NCBI GenBank assembly: GCA_045589735.1
Contig: JAZNPQ010000154.1
Span: forward strand, 1 to 12,984
Source: RGIG3994 sp045589735
Lineage (GTDB): Bacteria; Bacillota; Clostridia; Oscillospirales; CAG-272
Direction of reading: 5' to 3'
Length of the DNA stretch: 12,984 bases
Both the position numbers and the translations under genes were made by a program. Below are positions 1 through 7,033 of this stretch, in pieces. Under the pieces are notes generated by a model. That model did no database searches. It saw only the letters and a list, made by a program, of their open reading frames with translations, and was not told the origin of the DNA. Numbering within the stretch: the first letter of the stretch is position 1; every line of letters starts with the position of its first letter.

Positions 1-46
1 CCGCATAAAAAACGCAACTATCCCAATTTAAACGTCTGTACATATA

Positions 47-83
47 TAAAAGACAGAGAAAAATAATTTTCTCTGTCCTTTTA
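47..83 (-). terminator. Intrinsic terminator of the MgtC-family gene
   Basis: An 11-bp perfect stem (52-62 with 67-77, sequence GACAGAGAAAA and its complement) has a 4-nt loop. It extends through a one-base bulge into A/T pairs. Read on the minus strand it lies 5 nt past the stop codon and is followed by TTTTATATAT. The position and shape fit a Rho-independent terminator for the gene ending at 88. The A/T-rich flanks could also let it work on the plus strand. Confidence 0.8.
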
Positions 84-87
84 TGTA

Positions 88-804
88 TTACATTGAAATT
101 GATTTAATATCCGGATATTCGTCCATAAGACGGTTCATACTGTCAAGTGAAAAGCTATTTGAAACCTTAAGCGTGACCTGAATAATTCTTGTCCCGTCGC
201 TGTCGCGCGACACCTTACTGCCCGTGACAAACGTAGCCTCTGCCAAAAGCTTACCGTTGATAAGCTCGCGTGAGGTTTCGGAATCAACCATTTTTATCGT
301 TACCTCATTCGTGCTGAATGCGTCGTTTCCAACCTTGAATTTGTGAAGAAGTATCTGCACCACTATAAGGAACAGAGTTGTAAAAACACCGACAAGATAC
401 ATACCAGAGCCGAAAGCCATACCGATAGCAGCGACCGCCCAGATTCCCGCCGCTGTGGTGATTCCCTTAACGACGCTTCCGTTTTTGAATATTACGCCCG
501 CACCGAGGAAACCGACTCCGCTGACTACCTGCGACGCCATACGTGACGGGTCTGCACCTTTCGTTCCCGCAAAGAATATGTTACCGTCAACCGCAAGGTC
601 GGCAAAGCCGTATTTCGAGACTATCATAATAAGCGCTGCCGCGACCGCAACAACGCAGTGGGTCCTGAGACCCGCCTCTTTAAGTCTTTTTGTTCTTTCA
701 AGTCCGATAAGTGCGCCGCAAAGACCCGCAACTACAACTCTTATCATAAGCTCTAAAAGCTGAGGTATTGAAAATACGTCAAGCTGAAGCTCCCATAATA
801 TCAT
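88..804 (-). CDS. MgtC/SapB family membrane protein
   Basis: This encodes 238 residues. The N-terminal part (about 10-155) is hydrophobic with four or five likely membrane helices. It carries the MgtC-family signatures: EAGLRTH near residues 43-49, DPSRMASQVVSGVGFLGAG near 85-103 and KGITTAAGIW near 113-122. Residues 160-238 form a soluble tail in the position of the ACT-like domain of longer family members. The longer frame from an ATG at 825 is rejected: GGAGGGG lies inside it, 4 nt before the ATG at 804, which leaves 804 as the natural start. The family includes Salmonella MgtC (virulence, survival at low Mg, control of F-type ATP synthase) and many housekeeping homologues of unknown substrate. 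The gene stands alone with its own promoter and terminator. No Mg-sensing leader is visible, since the predicted 5' leader is only about 20 nt. Family assignment is firm; the physiological role is not. Confidence 0.93.
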   Translation of the reverse strand: MILWELQLDVFSIPQLLELMIRVVVAGLCGALIGLERTKRLKEAGLRTHCVVAVAAALIMIVSKYGFADLAVDGNIFFAGTKGADPSRMASQVVSGVGFLGAGVIFKNGSVVKGITTAAGIWAVAAIGMAFGSGMYLVGVFTTLFLIVVQILLHKFKVGNDAFSTNEVTIKMVDSETSRELINGKLLAEATFVTGSKVSRDSDGTRIIQVTLKVSNSFSLDSMNRLMDEYPDIKSISM

Positions 805-808
805 AATT

Positions 809-815
809 CCCCTCC
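809..815 (-). promoter_or_regulatory. Ribosome binding site that sets the MgtC start
   Basis: Minus-strand GGAGGGG ends 4 nt before the ATG at 804. The alternative upstream ATG at 825 would place this Shine-Dalgarno sequence inside the coding region and has no comparable site of its own. Confidence 0.8.
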
Positions 816-833
816 AAAAACACATGATATTGT

Positions 834-862
834 ATTATATCACACTAAACCTAAAAATGCAA
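834..862 (-). promoter_or_regulatory. SigA-type promoter of the MgtC-family gene
   Basis: The minus strand reads TTGCAT (857-862), a 17-nt spacer, then a perfect TATAAT (834-839). Initiation would fall near 827, giving a leader of only about 20 nt before the ATG at 804. That leaves no room for a riboswitch. Confidence 0.75.
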
Positions 863-920
863 CCGATAAACAAAAGTTTTTAACTTTTATTTTCAATACT
901 GCCTTCAAGAATATAAAATA

Positions 921-948
921 TCAACCCAATCCATGTGGATCGGGTTGA
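921..948 (-). terminator. Hairpin after the phosphodiesterase lipoprotein gene
   Basis: Arms TCAACCC/GGGTTGA (921-927 with 942-948) and ATCCA/TGGAT (929-933 with 936-940) pair around one mismatch, with a very small loop. The hairpin sits 11 nt past the stop codon at 960. The following minus-strand sequence, TATTTTATATTCTT, is T-rich but interrupted, so termination may be imperfect. It is the only stop signal seen before the MgtC promoter. Confidence 0.65.
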
Positions 949-959
949 ATCATTTTGTG

Positions 960-2873
960 TTAATTTTTATAATCTGTGGGCGTACTTGTTTCAGCTATAT
1001 ATTTACACATCAAATAGCCGTTATTTACAAGAGGAATATTTATTCCTGCGTCGTATAAATCACTGTAATACTCATACGACTCCCCTGCAAAGCCTGCATC
1101 ATTATGCACTCTTACCTTTCCTTTAAAGGATGCTATCAGCTCTGCGTTATTTTTCAAAGTATCCTCTGCGGATTCTCCCAACACTAGCCCCAAGCGCCAC
1201 CCGTAGTTAAATGAAAATCTATCCGCTATAAATTTTACCTCATCAAATGTATCGGCTGATAATATTATAGGGGCAGGTTTTGCTCCGGCTGCTTCGGATA
1301 GAGCTCTGTATTCTTTGGGAATACTGTATCCGCCTGTGCTGAAATTCGAATGCCACGTATAAATAACGCTTGTATATGCATTATATTTTTGCAACAGCGG
1401 CCAGATATCACGTTCATAATCCCATACATCGTCACCTTTTCTGTCAAGCCTTATAAATACTTTGTTAGCGCATACTTTAATTGCTTCCTCAAGAGTTGGT
1501 ATTTTATACGTTGTTACCTTTGCATCCTTCCCTCCCGTGCCCTCTTTAAGGTTAAGCTGCATGAGCTGTTCATACGTCCAATCAGATAGGTTGACTGAAT
1601 TTGGGAGTCCGTTTTGTCCCTTCATAACATCAACATTTGTGGTACGTGTAAGCGTTGTATCGTGAAGAAGCACAAATACGCCATCCTTTGTACGTCTGGG
1701 GTCAATTTCTACCATATCTCCGCCCAACATTATAGCACTTATGATACCTTCTATTGAATTTTCCGGATAATTCACCATATCTCCGCGATGAAACGCAGAC
1801 ATAATACGTCCGTCGGTATCAATAAAAGCCGCATATTTTTCATCAAAATCAAGCATCCATTCGGGTGTGTCAAAATACAATTCCCAATTAAGCGCAAGCT
1901 TTGAAATATCATTTATATATTCGTTTCTGTTGGGAAGGGTATAAGACAGTGTGAGCTCGACCGTGTTAAATTCGTTCTTTTCTTTGTTTTTCAGCACTTC
2001 AACCAAGTGTTCACATCCCGTTGCAAGCGCATGTTTTGAGCCTCCGTTTACGTAAATGCTTGTGTTTTTTGCCGAAACTGTAAAATCATCCTCTCCAAAG
2101 CTACCGCCGTCTTCGCCACGCCTTTTGCTTCCTATTACTATTTCGTGTTCAGTAGCAACCGCAGTATCTTTTGAAATATTCATCACTGCTCCAAAAGCTT
2201 TTCCCATTTTTTGAGCAAACGCTTCGGCAATTGATTTGGTAGTATCGCCGTATATTACAGTATACTCGGAAATCGACACACCTCCGATAGTAATCGGTTT
2301 ATATTCGCCTTTTTGAATATAAACAAAATCAGACTCGAGAGCAAGAATATCTCCCTTCACGTAGTTTTCAATGAAATATTTTACAGCTTCGACGACCTCC
2401 GCGTCGTTACCCCCGGATATAATGATACGGGTTCCGCTCATCGAAATGATAAAATCATTGTATTTCAGCATATTTTTTGCCGTAATAGACTCATCACGAT
2501 TCGTATCACCTACAAGTATCTCATATTCATATCTTTCGGATGAATCCGAGTTAGGCTTTTCAAAGTCATTTCCAATGGATATTTCAAGCCCATATGTATC
2601 ATCAATCGCAGCCTTTAAATCAACTGCCGCTTGAGCTATTTCCGCGGTTGCTTTATTAGATCTTACAATGCGATATTTGGTTTCACCGTTTTCAATTATA
2701 TTTATACTTACAGAAGGTTCTGTGGTAACATCAAGCTCTGTGGTAACATCTGACTCGGTTGCATCGGCAGATGACGTTTCCATCGGTTCTTTTTGAGAAT
2801 TATTCACGCAAGAGCAAATAACGACCGTTGCAAGCAAAATCAAAAAAGCAAGAAATGTTCTAAATATTTTCAT
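960..2873 (-). CDS. Lipoprotein with C-terminal glycerophosphodiester phosphodiesterase domain
   Basis: This encodes 637 residues. A hydrophobic signal peptide (about 1-20) ends in a lipobox-like ICSC, so Cys22 is the likely lipidated residue. A Ser/Thr/Glu linker (about 28-58) follows. Residues about 63-187 and 200-310 look like two related alpha/beta modules, with patterns such as EILVGDTNR and EIVIGSKRR and a later 'I.VNGG' or 'IIISGG' strand. They recall small modules found N-terminal to some glycoside hydrolases; that likeness is tentative. Residues about 358-625 form a GDPD domain: HRGD at 362-365, PENS at 370-373, EID at 389-391, KDG at 396-398, HD at 404-405 and IPTLEEA at 458-464. 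These supply the two catalytic His and the first metal ligands known for the family. The usual third acidic motif (E-I-K) appears as IRLD (Asp477). GDPD enzymes cleave glycerophosphodiesters to glycerol 3-phosphate and an alcohol; the substrate here is unknown. The ATG at 2873 follows AAGGAG by 7 nt. The gene lies 16 nt behind the DUF2156 gene and is probably cotranscribed with it. Confidence 0.88.
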   Translation of the reverse strand: MKIFRTFLAFLILLATVVICSCVNNSQKEPMETSSADATESDVTTELDVTTEPSVSINIIENGETKYRIVRSNKATAEIAQAAVDLKAAIDDTYGLEISIGNDFEKPNSDSSERYEYEILVGDTNRDESITAKNMLKYNDFIISMSGTRIIISGGNDAEVVEAVKYFIENYVKGDILALESDFVYIQKGEYKPITIGGVSISEYTVIYGDTTKSIAEAFAQKMGKAFGAVMNISKDTAVATEHEIVIGSKRRGEDGGSFGEDDFTVSAKNTSIYVNGGSKHALATGCEHLVEVLKNKEKNEFNTVELTLSYTLPNRNEYINDISKLALNWELYFDTPEWMLDFDEKYAAFIDTDGRIMSAFHRGDMVNYPENSIEGIISAIMLGGDMVEIDPRRTKDGVFVLLHDTTLTRTTNVDVMKGQNGLPNSVNLSDWTYEQLMQLNLKEGTGGKDAKVTTYKIPTLEEAIKVCANKVFIRLDRKGDDVWDYERDIWPLLQKYNAYTSVIYTWHSNFSTGGYSIPKEYRALSEAAGAKPAPIILSADTFDEVKFIADRFSFNYGWRLGLVLGESAEDTLKNNAELIASFKGKVRVHNDAGFAGESYEYYSDLYDAGINIPLVNNGYLMCKYIAETSTPTDYKN

Positions 2874-2889
2874 TTAGTTTCTCCTTAAA

Positions 2890-3780
2890 TCATAATTTTT
2901 TTATCGTAATATCCCACTTGTCAAGCAAAACGCACGGATGATACGACAGCTTTGAGGTGCGAAGTCCTACCTCTCCGCAGTCCTCTTCTCTGTTTATAAA
3001 TCGAACTCTGTCCAAGGCATAACGCTTCGCAAATCCCTGAACCAGCACAGGATATGCTCCCTCGTAGTCGCGATCAGCCTTCTCTGTATGAACGATAAGA
3101 GTGTCTCCGACAACCTCACCGAGAGAAGCACCGACAATTTTACCGTTAACCGACAAAGCAATTCCCGGCTGTTCGTAGTAAAAATAATTATCGAGCAGTT
3201 CAAATATCGCCGACCGCTCAAAATCAAGGTCCTCGCTCTGCGGTGGATTATTTTCATAGAAAGAAACGAACCACGCCTTGACCTCGTCGAGATTTTCCTC
3301 GGTTATATCTTCAAAGTGAGGCTCGCCGTATAGCTTTTTGAATTTGTTTATATGGTTTCTCTGCCCGGAAAAGCGACGACCCGCAAGAGATACAATGTCC
3401 TCGGCGTTATAGATATAGTCACACCAATCACGGTTACACGACGCCGCGCAGTGTGGAAAACGCGTTTTAAGCTGTTCGACCTCATCCTCGGTCAAAAGGC
3501 AGATACAGACCTCGTCCTCTTGATTTAAAAGCTCGTTTAATGCAGCATCTGTATCACCGCCGATAGGATAGGCATAACACACACCGCCCTCGTCGCCTCT
3601 GTATTTAAGTATCAGCGAGCCGTGAGAAATAGCGTACGCCGCCTCGTAAAAGCCGCGCCACATAAAAAGACAGCCGACCGAAAAATCGCAGGGTCTGTGA
3701 CCGTTCGGCATAAGCTCAAAATACGGCTTTACGACAGAAAGATCCTCGGGCGTTAATTCCTTAAATAAAATAAAAATCAC
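2890..3780 (-). CDS. DUF2156 (phosphatidylglycerol lysyltransferase C-terminal-like) protein
   Basis: This encodes 296 residues with no signal peptide or membrane segment, so it is probably cytoplasmic or membrane-peripheral. Family landmarks are LTPEDL at 9-14, LAGRRFSGQRNHINKFKK at about 132-149 and INREEDCGEVGLRTSKLSYHP at about 262-282. These match the DUF2156/LPG_synthase_C group, whose members have a double GNAT-like fold. MprF uses this domain to transfer lysine from Lys-tRNA to phosphatidylglycerol, but soluble stand-alone members like this one have no settled function. Lipid aminoacylation should not be assumed. The start is uncertain: GTG at 3780 is directly preceded by AAGGAA, which is too close for an ideal Shine-Dalgarno sequence. 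The next in-frame ATG is codon 24 and would cut into the conserved N-terminus. It is the first gene of an operon with the phosphodiesterase lipoprotein. Confidence 0.87.
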   Translation of the reverse strand: MIFILFKELTPEDLSVVKPYFELMPNGHRPCDFSVGCLFMWRGFYEAAYAISHGSLILKYRGDEGGVCYAYPIGGDTDAALNELLNQEDEVCICLLTEDEVEQLKTRFPHCAASCNRDWCDYIYNAEDIVSLAGRRFSGQRNHINKFKKLYGEPHFEDITEENLDEVKAWFVSFYENNPPQSEDLDFERSAIFELLDNYFYYEQPGIALSVNGKIVGASLGEVVGDTLIVHTEKADRDYEGAYPVLVQGFAKRYALDRVRFINREEDCGEVGLRTSKLSYHPCVLLDKWDITIKKL

Positions 3781-3803
3781 TTCCTTGATATTACTACCGA
3801 TAT

Positions 3804-3832
3804 ATTATAACGCAAAAAAAGCAATTTTACAA
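3804..3832 (-). promoter_or_regulatory. SigA-type promoter of the DUF2156-phosphodiesterase operon
   Basis: The minus strand reads TTGTAA (3827-3832), a 17-nt spacer and a perfect TATAAT (3804-3809). It lies between the terminator at 3844-3882 and the GTG at 3780, giving a leader of about 15-20 nt. Confidence 0.7.
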
Positions 3833-3843
3833 GATATTTTCAC

Positions 3844-3882
3844 AAAAAAAGAGGGTGAGTCAAATGCATTTGACTCACCCTC
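3844..3882 (-). terminator. Strong intrinsic terminator before the DUF2156 operon
   Basis: The 32-nt palindrome at 3851-3882 (GAGGGTGAGTCAAA, then TGCA, then the exact complement) forms a 14-bp stem with a 4-nt loop. On the minus strand it is followed directly by seven T (3850-3844). This is a near-ideal Rho-independent terminator for transcripts from the GLUG lipoprotein gene. It also insulates the operon promoter just downstream. Confidence 0.88.
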
Positions 3883-3884
3883 AA

Positions 3885-4016
3885 CGTTTTTGCTTGACGG
3901 CTAAACGCCGTCATTTTTGCCTTGATAAAGGCAAAAAAACGCAAATTCCGAGCGATAAAAAAGTCTAATATCGACTTTTTTACGCGGGGGCTTCGTTAAT
4001 AACTCAGCCCCGTTGT
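3885..4016 (-). repeat. Cluster of adjacent hairpins downstream of the GLUG lipoprotein gene
   Basis: No gene is visible between 3781 and 4053. Besides the terminator there are four more hairpins: GACGGC/GCCGTC (3896-3901 with 3907-3912), TTTTTGCCTT/AAGGCAAAAA (3914-3923 with 3928-3937), AAAAAAGTC/GACTTTTTT (3957-3965 with 3973-3981), and CGGGG-CT/AGCCCCG with one bulge (about 3984-3992 with 4006-4012). CGTTTTTGC (3885-3893) can also pair with GCAAAAAAACG (3931-3941), enclosing the first hairpin and competing with the second. The function is unknown. Tandem terminators, a structured 3' UTR or a dispersed intergenic repeat are all possible. Confidence 0.6.
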
Positions 4017-4053
4017 GTTATAGAATTTTAATTTTAGAAATTATCCTTAAAAA

Positions 4054-6918
4054 TCATCCTACAATGTCGTTAGCAATAAGATTTACAACCGCCACGGGTA
4101 TCACGCATTTAACTACAGTTCCGTCTGTCATTCTGATTTTCGCAACCGAGAAATGAACCTCCCCTGCTTTTTTGTTCATAACAGCGGCTAAACCTGTCTC
4201 CATTGAATCCTCGATCTGATCTTTTGTTGTAGACTCCATAAATGCATTGATTATCATGTTATACCCTTCGGGAACAGCTACATCATAGGCGCTGCGTTGG
4301 TCATTACACAGGAAATTAGCATAAAAATCACATTGACCCGGGTTCTGTTCGATGAAATAGCTATTAGAGAATGCCATTACAGTGTCGACTAATTCGTATC
4401 CCTTTTCAAAGTTGACAAAATCAGCTATACCGTAGTCAGACTTTATAACTCCCGCGTTAAGACAGCCATCAACTAATATTGTAGCGGTGCCTGTTACACG
4501 TCCCGCAAGACCCGCGGCTACGGTTCCGAAATAATTATTCGCAAGAGACGGAACGGTAACGTCGATATCTCCGTAGTTCATACAATTACTCAGTATAAAA
4601 GGCTCGAAATTAGAAACGTACGCTATAATACCTCCGGTAGGCTGACCCCATTTTCCCATCTGGGATCTGATATCGCCGAAGTTTACACAATTATATAACT
4701 CAGACTCACCGTTTACACTACCGACTATACCGCCGATACGGTGATCTCCCGTATATTCATTCGGGGCAACGTAGTTAGATGTAATATCTCCGAAGTTTAG
4801 GCAGTTTGCGATAGCAACCTGTACCAATTCATGATGTCCGGAGATTCCGCCAAGACGGCAATTAGTCGATGAGGCATTAATCTTTCCGTAGTTTATACAA
4901 TTTACGTAAGTAACAGTATAGAATAACGTTCCGTTTTTATCGGCGAATCCGAGAATTCCACCCATATAGTGTCTTGTCACAGCAGGACCGGGATTCCTTG
5001 TTGATTCATCAAGCCCCGGATCAGCAACAAGATCCGCAAAGTTAACGCAGTCACTTATGACTGTTTCTCCCTTAATACGGGCGACCATACCGCCAACATA
5101 TCGACGACCCGTTATTTTTGCATAGTTTGTACACCAACTAAACAGTATTTCGTTAATATCGCCGCCTGCACTGTTGGTTCCGACAAGACCTGCCGCGTCA
5201 GAGGCTCCGACAACCTCTGTTTTGTTTGCGCAGTTCACAACACCAAGGAATCCTGACTTTTCTCCCGACATATATCCGAGAAGCCCTGCCGCCTGACCTT
5301 CACGCACATTTTTAATTTCTCCGTCGGAAAGGCATCCCACCAGATAAACCTCAGCAGGAGTTACGCACTCACCGACAAGACCGCCCACGTGTGAAGAAGC
5401 TGTCGCCGTTCCCGAATACGTACAGCTGATGAACTCGACAATTGGTTGATCACCATTCGTGCTGTCAGCTCTAATCGACCCGACGAATCCGCCTGTATAT
5501 CTGTTGTTACCCTTAGCATTATATACGTTCGTTATAGTGCCCGCGTATTCGCAATTTAAAAAGATTACGTCTTTACCGTATACGTAAACGGCAAATCCTC
5601 CTGCGTAAACCTCTTTTGTCGTAGATTCTTTGACCGTAACGTTACAAGTGTTCTTTACGTTAAGGATGATCGCATTGTTTTCCATAACGTTTGCAAGAGG
5701 CGCCTTTGCGTTACTCGCGTACGATATCTCACCGCAAAGATTAAGGTTTATAACAGCTCCGCCAAGAGTATCAAAAAGCGGTACGGCTGTCGTAACGGTA
5801 TAACCGCAACAGTCAAGAAGTCCGTAGAACTCTGAAACAGTGTATTCATTTGCGGAAATGTCTGCTGTGAGATAATAAGAACCGTACGGGTCTGTTATCT
5901 CCGAAAGCGATGAAATACCGATCATTCCGACAGCTTCATAATTTTCTGATACCTTGCCTGCATTTTTCGCGCCTATATTCTCAAAAGCGAGTTTATCATG
6001 GGAAGGATCGTCATATTCAAGCTTTCGCACCGGATACTTTTCTCCGCAAGAGCTGCATTTTGAGCTGAATTCGAAAACAACTGTCACGTATTCTTTATAT
6101 GCTTCTATATTATCAACCACTACCGTGTGTACGCCGTTTTCATCCACGTACGAATCAACATAAGAATCACCGCACGCGCAGGAGTGCTTAGTATAACCTT
6201 TTTCCGTACAGGTAGGTTCAACAACAGTTTCCGTATATACGTGTCCTGTTGCGGGAATCGTACCGTTATCTATCGTCACACCGCAAACTCCGCAAACACG
6301 GTGCTTTTCACCGATTTCGGTGCAGGTTGCTTTCTTGTCGGTTATCCAATTTCCGTCAACGTGTCCGAGTGCGTTTACGTACGTATCGACATATGAATCA
6401 CCGCACGCGCAGGAGTGCTTAGTATAACCCTTTTCCGTACAGGTAGGTTCAACAACAGTTTCCGTATATACGTGTCCTGTTGCGGGAATCGTACCGTTAT
6501 CTATCGTCACACCGCAAACTCCGCAAACGCGGTGCTTTTCACCGGCTTCGGTGCAGGTTGCTTTCTTGTCGGTTATCCAATTTCCGTCAATGTGTCCGAA
6601 TGCGTTTACGTACGTATCGACATAAGAATCACCGCAAGCACAGCTATGTGTCGTATATCCCATTTCGGTACAAGTCGGAGCAGTTACAACATTTGTATAG
6701 CTATGCGCGTGCTGCTCGGTCGTTGTGTCACCCGGGGTATCCCCCGTTTCGTCGCTCGGCTCGGTAGTGTCATTCTTTATCTCTTCCGTTTTGACTTTTT
6801 TATCGTCGTCATCATCGTCGTCTCTGTCTCTCTTGTCTTCGCCGCACGAAGCAACTGTGAACAGGCAAAGCACGAGACACAGCAAAAGAGTAAACAATAC
6901 TGCCAGTTTGTTTTTCAT
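4054..6918 (-). CDS. Surface lipoprotein with Cys-repeat region and GLUG-type beta-helix
   Basis: This encodes 954 residues. The signal peptide ends in the lipobox VASC, with Cys25 lipidated, followed by an acidic linker containing a run of seven Asp and a Thr/Glu/Pro stretch. Residues about 70-265 hold alternating 37-40-residue units of the form 'TCTE.G...H.C.CG' or 'TCTE.GEKHRVCGVCG', each ending in a Gly-His join. From about residue 330 to 870 there are at least ten copies of a GLUG-like motif (YTGGFVG, HVGGLVG, YMGGILG, RIGGIVG and others). They alternate with 'NC.N.G.I' turns such as NCLNFGDI and NCMNYGDI, as expected of a right-handed beta-helix. The C-terminal 120 residues are non-repetitive. 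No catalytic motif or sortase signal was found. An outward-facing adhesin, binding or structural role is inference only. The frame can be opened from a TTG at 6939, but AAGGAG lies 9 nt before the ATG at 6918, which directly begins the signal peptide MKNKLAVLF. It is a single-gene transcript with its own promoter. Confidence 0.85.
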   Translation of the reverse strand: MKNKLAVLFTLLLCLVLCLFTVASCGEDKRDRDDDDDDDKKVKTEEIKNDTTEPSDETGDTPGDTTTEQHAHSYTNVVTAPTCTEMGYTTHSCACGDSYVDTYVNAFGHIDGNWITDKKATCTEAGEKHRVCGVCGVTIDNGTIPATGHVYTETVVEPTCTEKGYTKHSCACGDSYVDTYVNALGHVDGNWITDKKATCTEIGEKHRVCGVCGVTIDNGTIPATGHVYTETVVEPTCTEKGYTKHSCACGDSYVDSYVDENGVHTVVVDNIEAYKEYVTVVFEFSSKCSSCGEKYPVRKLEYDDPSHDKLAFENIGAKNAGKVSENYEAVGMIGISSLSEITDPYGSYYLTADISANEYTVSEFYGLLDCCGYTVTTAVPLFDTLGGAVINLNLCGEISYASNAKAPLANVMENNAIILNVKNTCNVTVKESTTKEVYAGGFAVYVYGKDVIFLNCEYAGTITNVYNAKGNNRYTGGFVGSIRADSTNGDQPIVEFISCTYSGTATASSHVGGLVGECVTPAEVYLVGCLSDGEIKNVREGQAAGLLGYMSGEKSGFLGVVNCANKTEVVGASDAAGLVGTNSAGGDINEILFSWCTNYAKITGRRYVGGMVARIKGETVISDCVNFADLVADPGLDESTRNPGPAVTRHYMGGILGFADKNGTLFYTVTYVNCINYGKINASSTNCRLGGISGHHELVQVAIANCLNFGDITSNYVAPNEYTGDHRIGGIVGSVNGESELYNCVNFGDIRSQMGKWGQPTGGIIAYVSNFEPFILSNCMNYGDIDVTVPSLANNYFGTVAAGLAGRVTGTATILVDGCLNAGVIKSDYGIADFVNFEKGYELVDTVMAFSNSYFIEQNPGQCDFYANFLCNDQRSAYDVAVPEGYNMIINAFMESTTKDQIEDSMETGLAAVMNKKAGEVHFSVAKIRMTDGTVVKCVIPVAVVNLIANDIVG
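6180..6641 (-). repeat. 231-bp in-frame tandem repeat, two near-identical copies
   Basis: 6181-6411 and 6412-6642 align end to end with about nine mismatches by eye (about 96% identity), so the period is 231 bp or 77 codons. A third, more diverged partial copy continues to about 6700. The repeat encodes the Cys-containing units of the GLUG lipoprotein. Each 77-residue unit is itself a pair of related half-units, giving five half-units in all. The length is a multiple of three, so gain or loss of a copy would keep the frame. Confidence 0.9.
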
Positions 6919-6927
6919 TGCCTTTTT

Positions 6928-6933
6928 CTCCTT
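6928..6933 (-). promoter_or_regulatory. Ribosome binding site that sets the GLUG lipoprotein start
   Basis: Minus-strand AAGGAG lies 9 nt before the ATG at 6918. It overlaps the codons that would follow the alternative TTG start at 6939, so the longer start is unlikely. Confidence 0.75.
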
Positions 6934-6954
6934 TTTCAAGAATATACTACTTTG

Positions 6955-6983
6955 ATTATATCATAACTTTTTAGTTTTGTAAA
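6955..6983 (-). promoter_or_regulatory. SigA-type promoter of the GLUG lipoprotein gene
   Basis: The minus strand reads TTTACA (6978-6983), exactly 17 nt of spacer, then TATAAT (6955-6960). This differs from the vegetative consensus at one base. The leader to the ATG at 6918 would be about 30 nt. It starts just past the U-tract of the spoIIE terminator. Confidence 0.85.
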
Positions 6984-6990
6984 GCGATAT

Positions 6991-7030
6991 TAAAAAAATA
7001 AAGCAGAAGGACGGCTCTTCCGAGCCGTCC
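6991..7030 (-). terminator. Intrinsic terminator of spoIIE
   Basis: A perfect 9-bp stem GGACGGCTC/GAGCCGTCC (7009-7017 with 7022-7030) has a 4-nt loop that reads GGAA on the minus strand. It begins 3 nt after the spoIIE stop. The T-tract (6992-6998 region) is about 10 nt beyond the stem, slightly distant, so efficiency could be less than maximal. Confidence 0.8.
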
Positions 7031-7033
7031 ACC

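Noticed and set aside
1..46. Possible end of another gene at the left edge
   Set aside because: No open frame, stop-codon context or hairpin distinguishes these bases; nothing can be supported.
872..888. Small inverted repeat AAAAGTT/AACTTTT upstream of the MgtC promoter
   Set aside because: It is seven A/T-rich pairs with a 3-nt loop and no following T-tract, so it is likely chance in AT-rich intergenic DNA.
6150..6700. Repeated DNA as a possible CRISPR or mobile element
   Set aside because: The repeats are long (231 bp), directly adjacent without spacers and fully within a coding frame. They encode a protein repeat.
6127..6966. Plus-strand open frames of 89 and 183 codons with similar sequences to each other
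   Set aside because: They are antisense shadows of the 231-bp tandem repeat in the lipoprotein gene, which is why they resemble one another.
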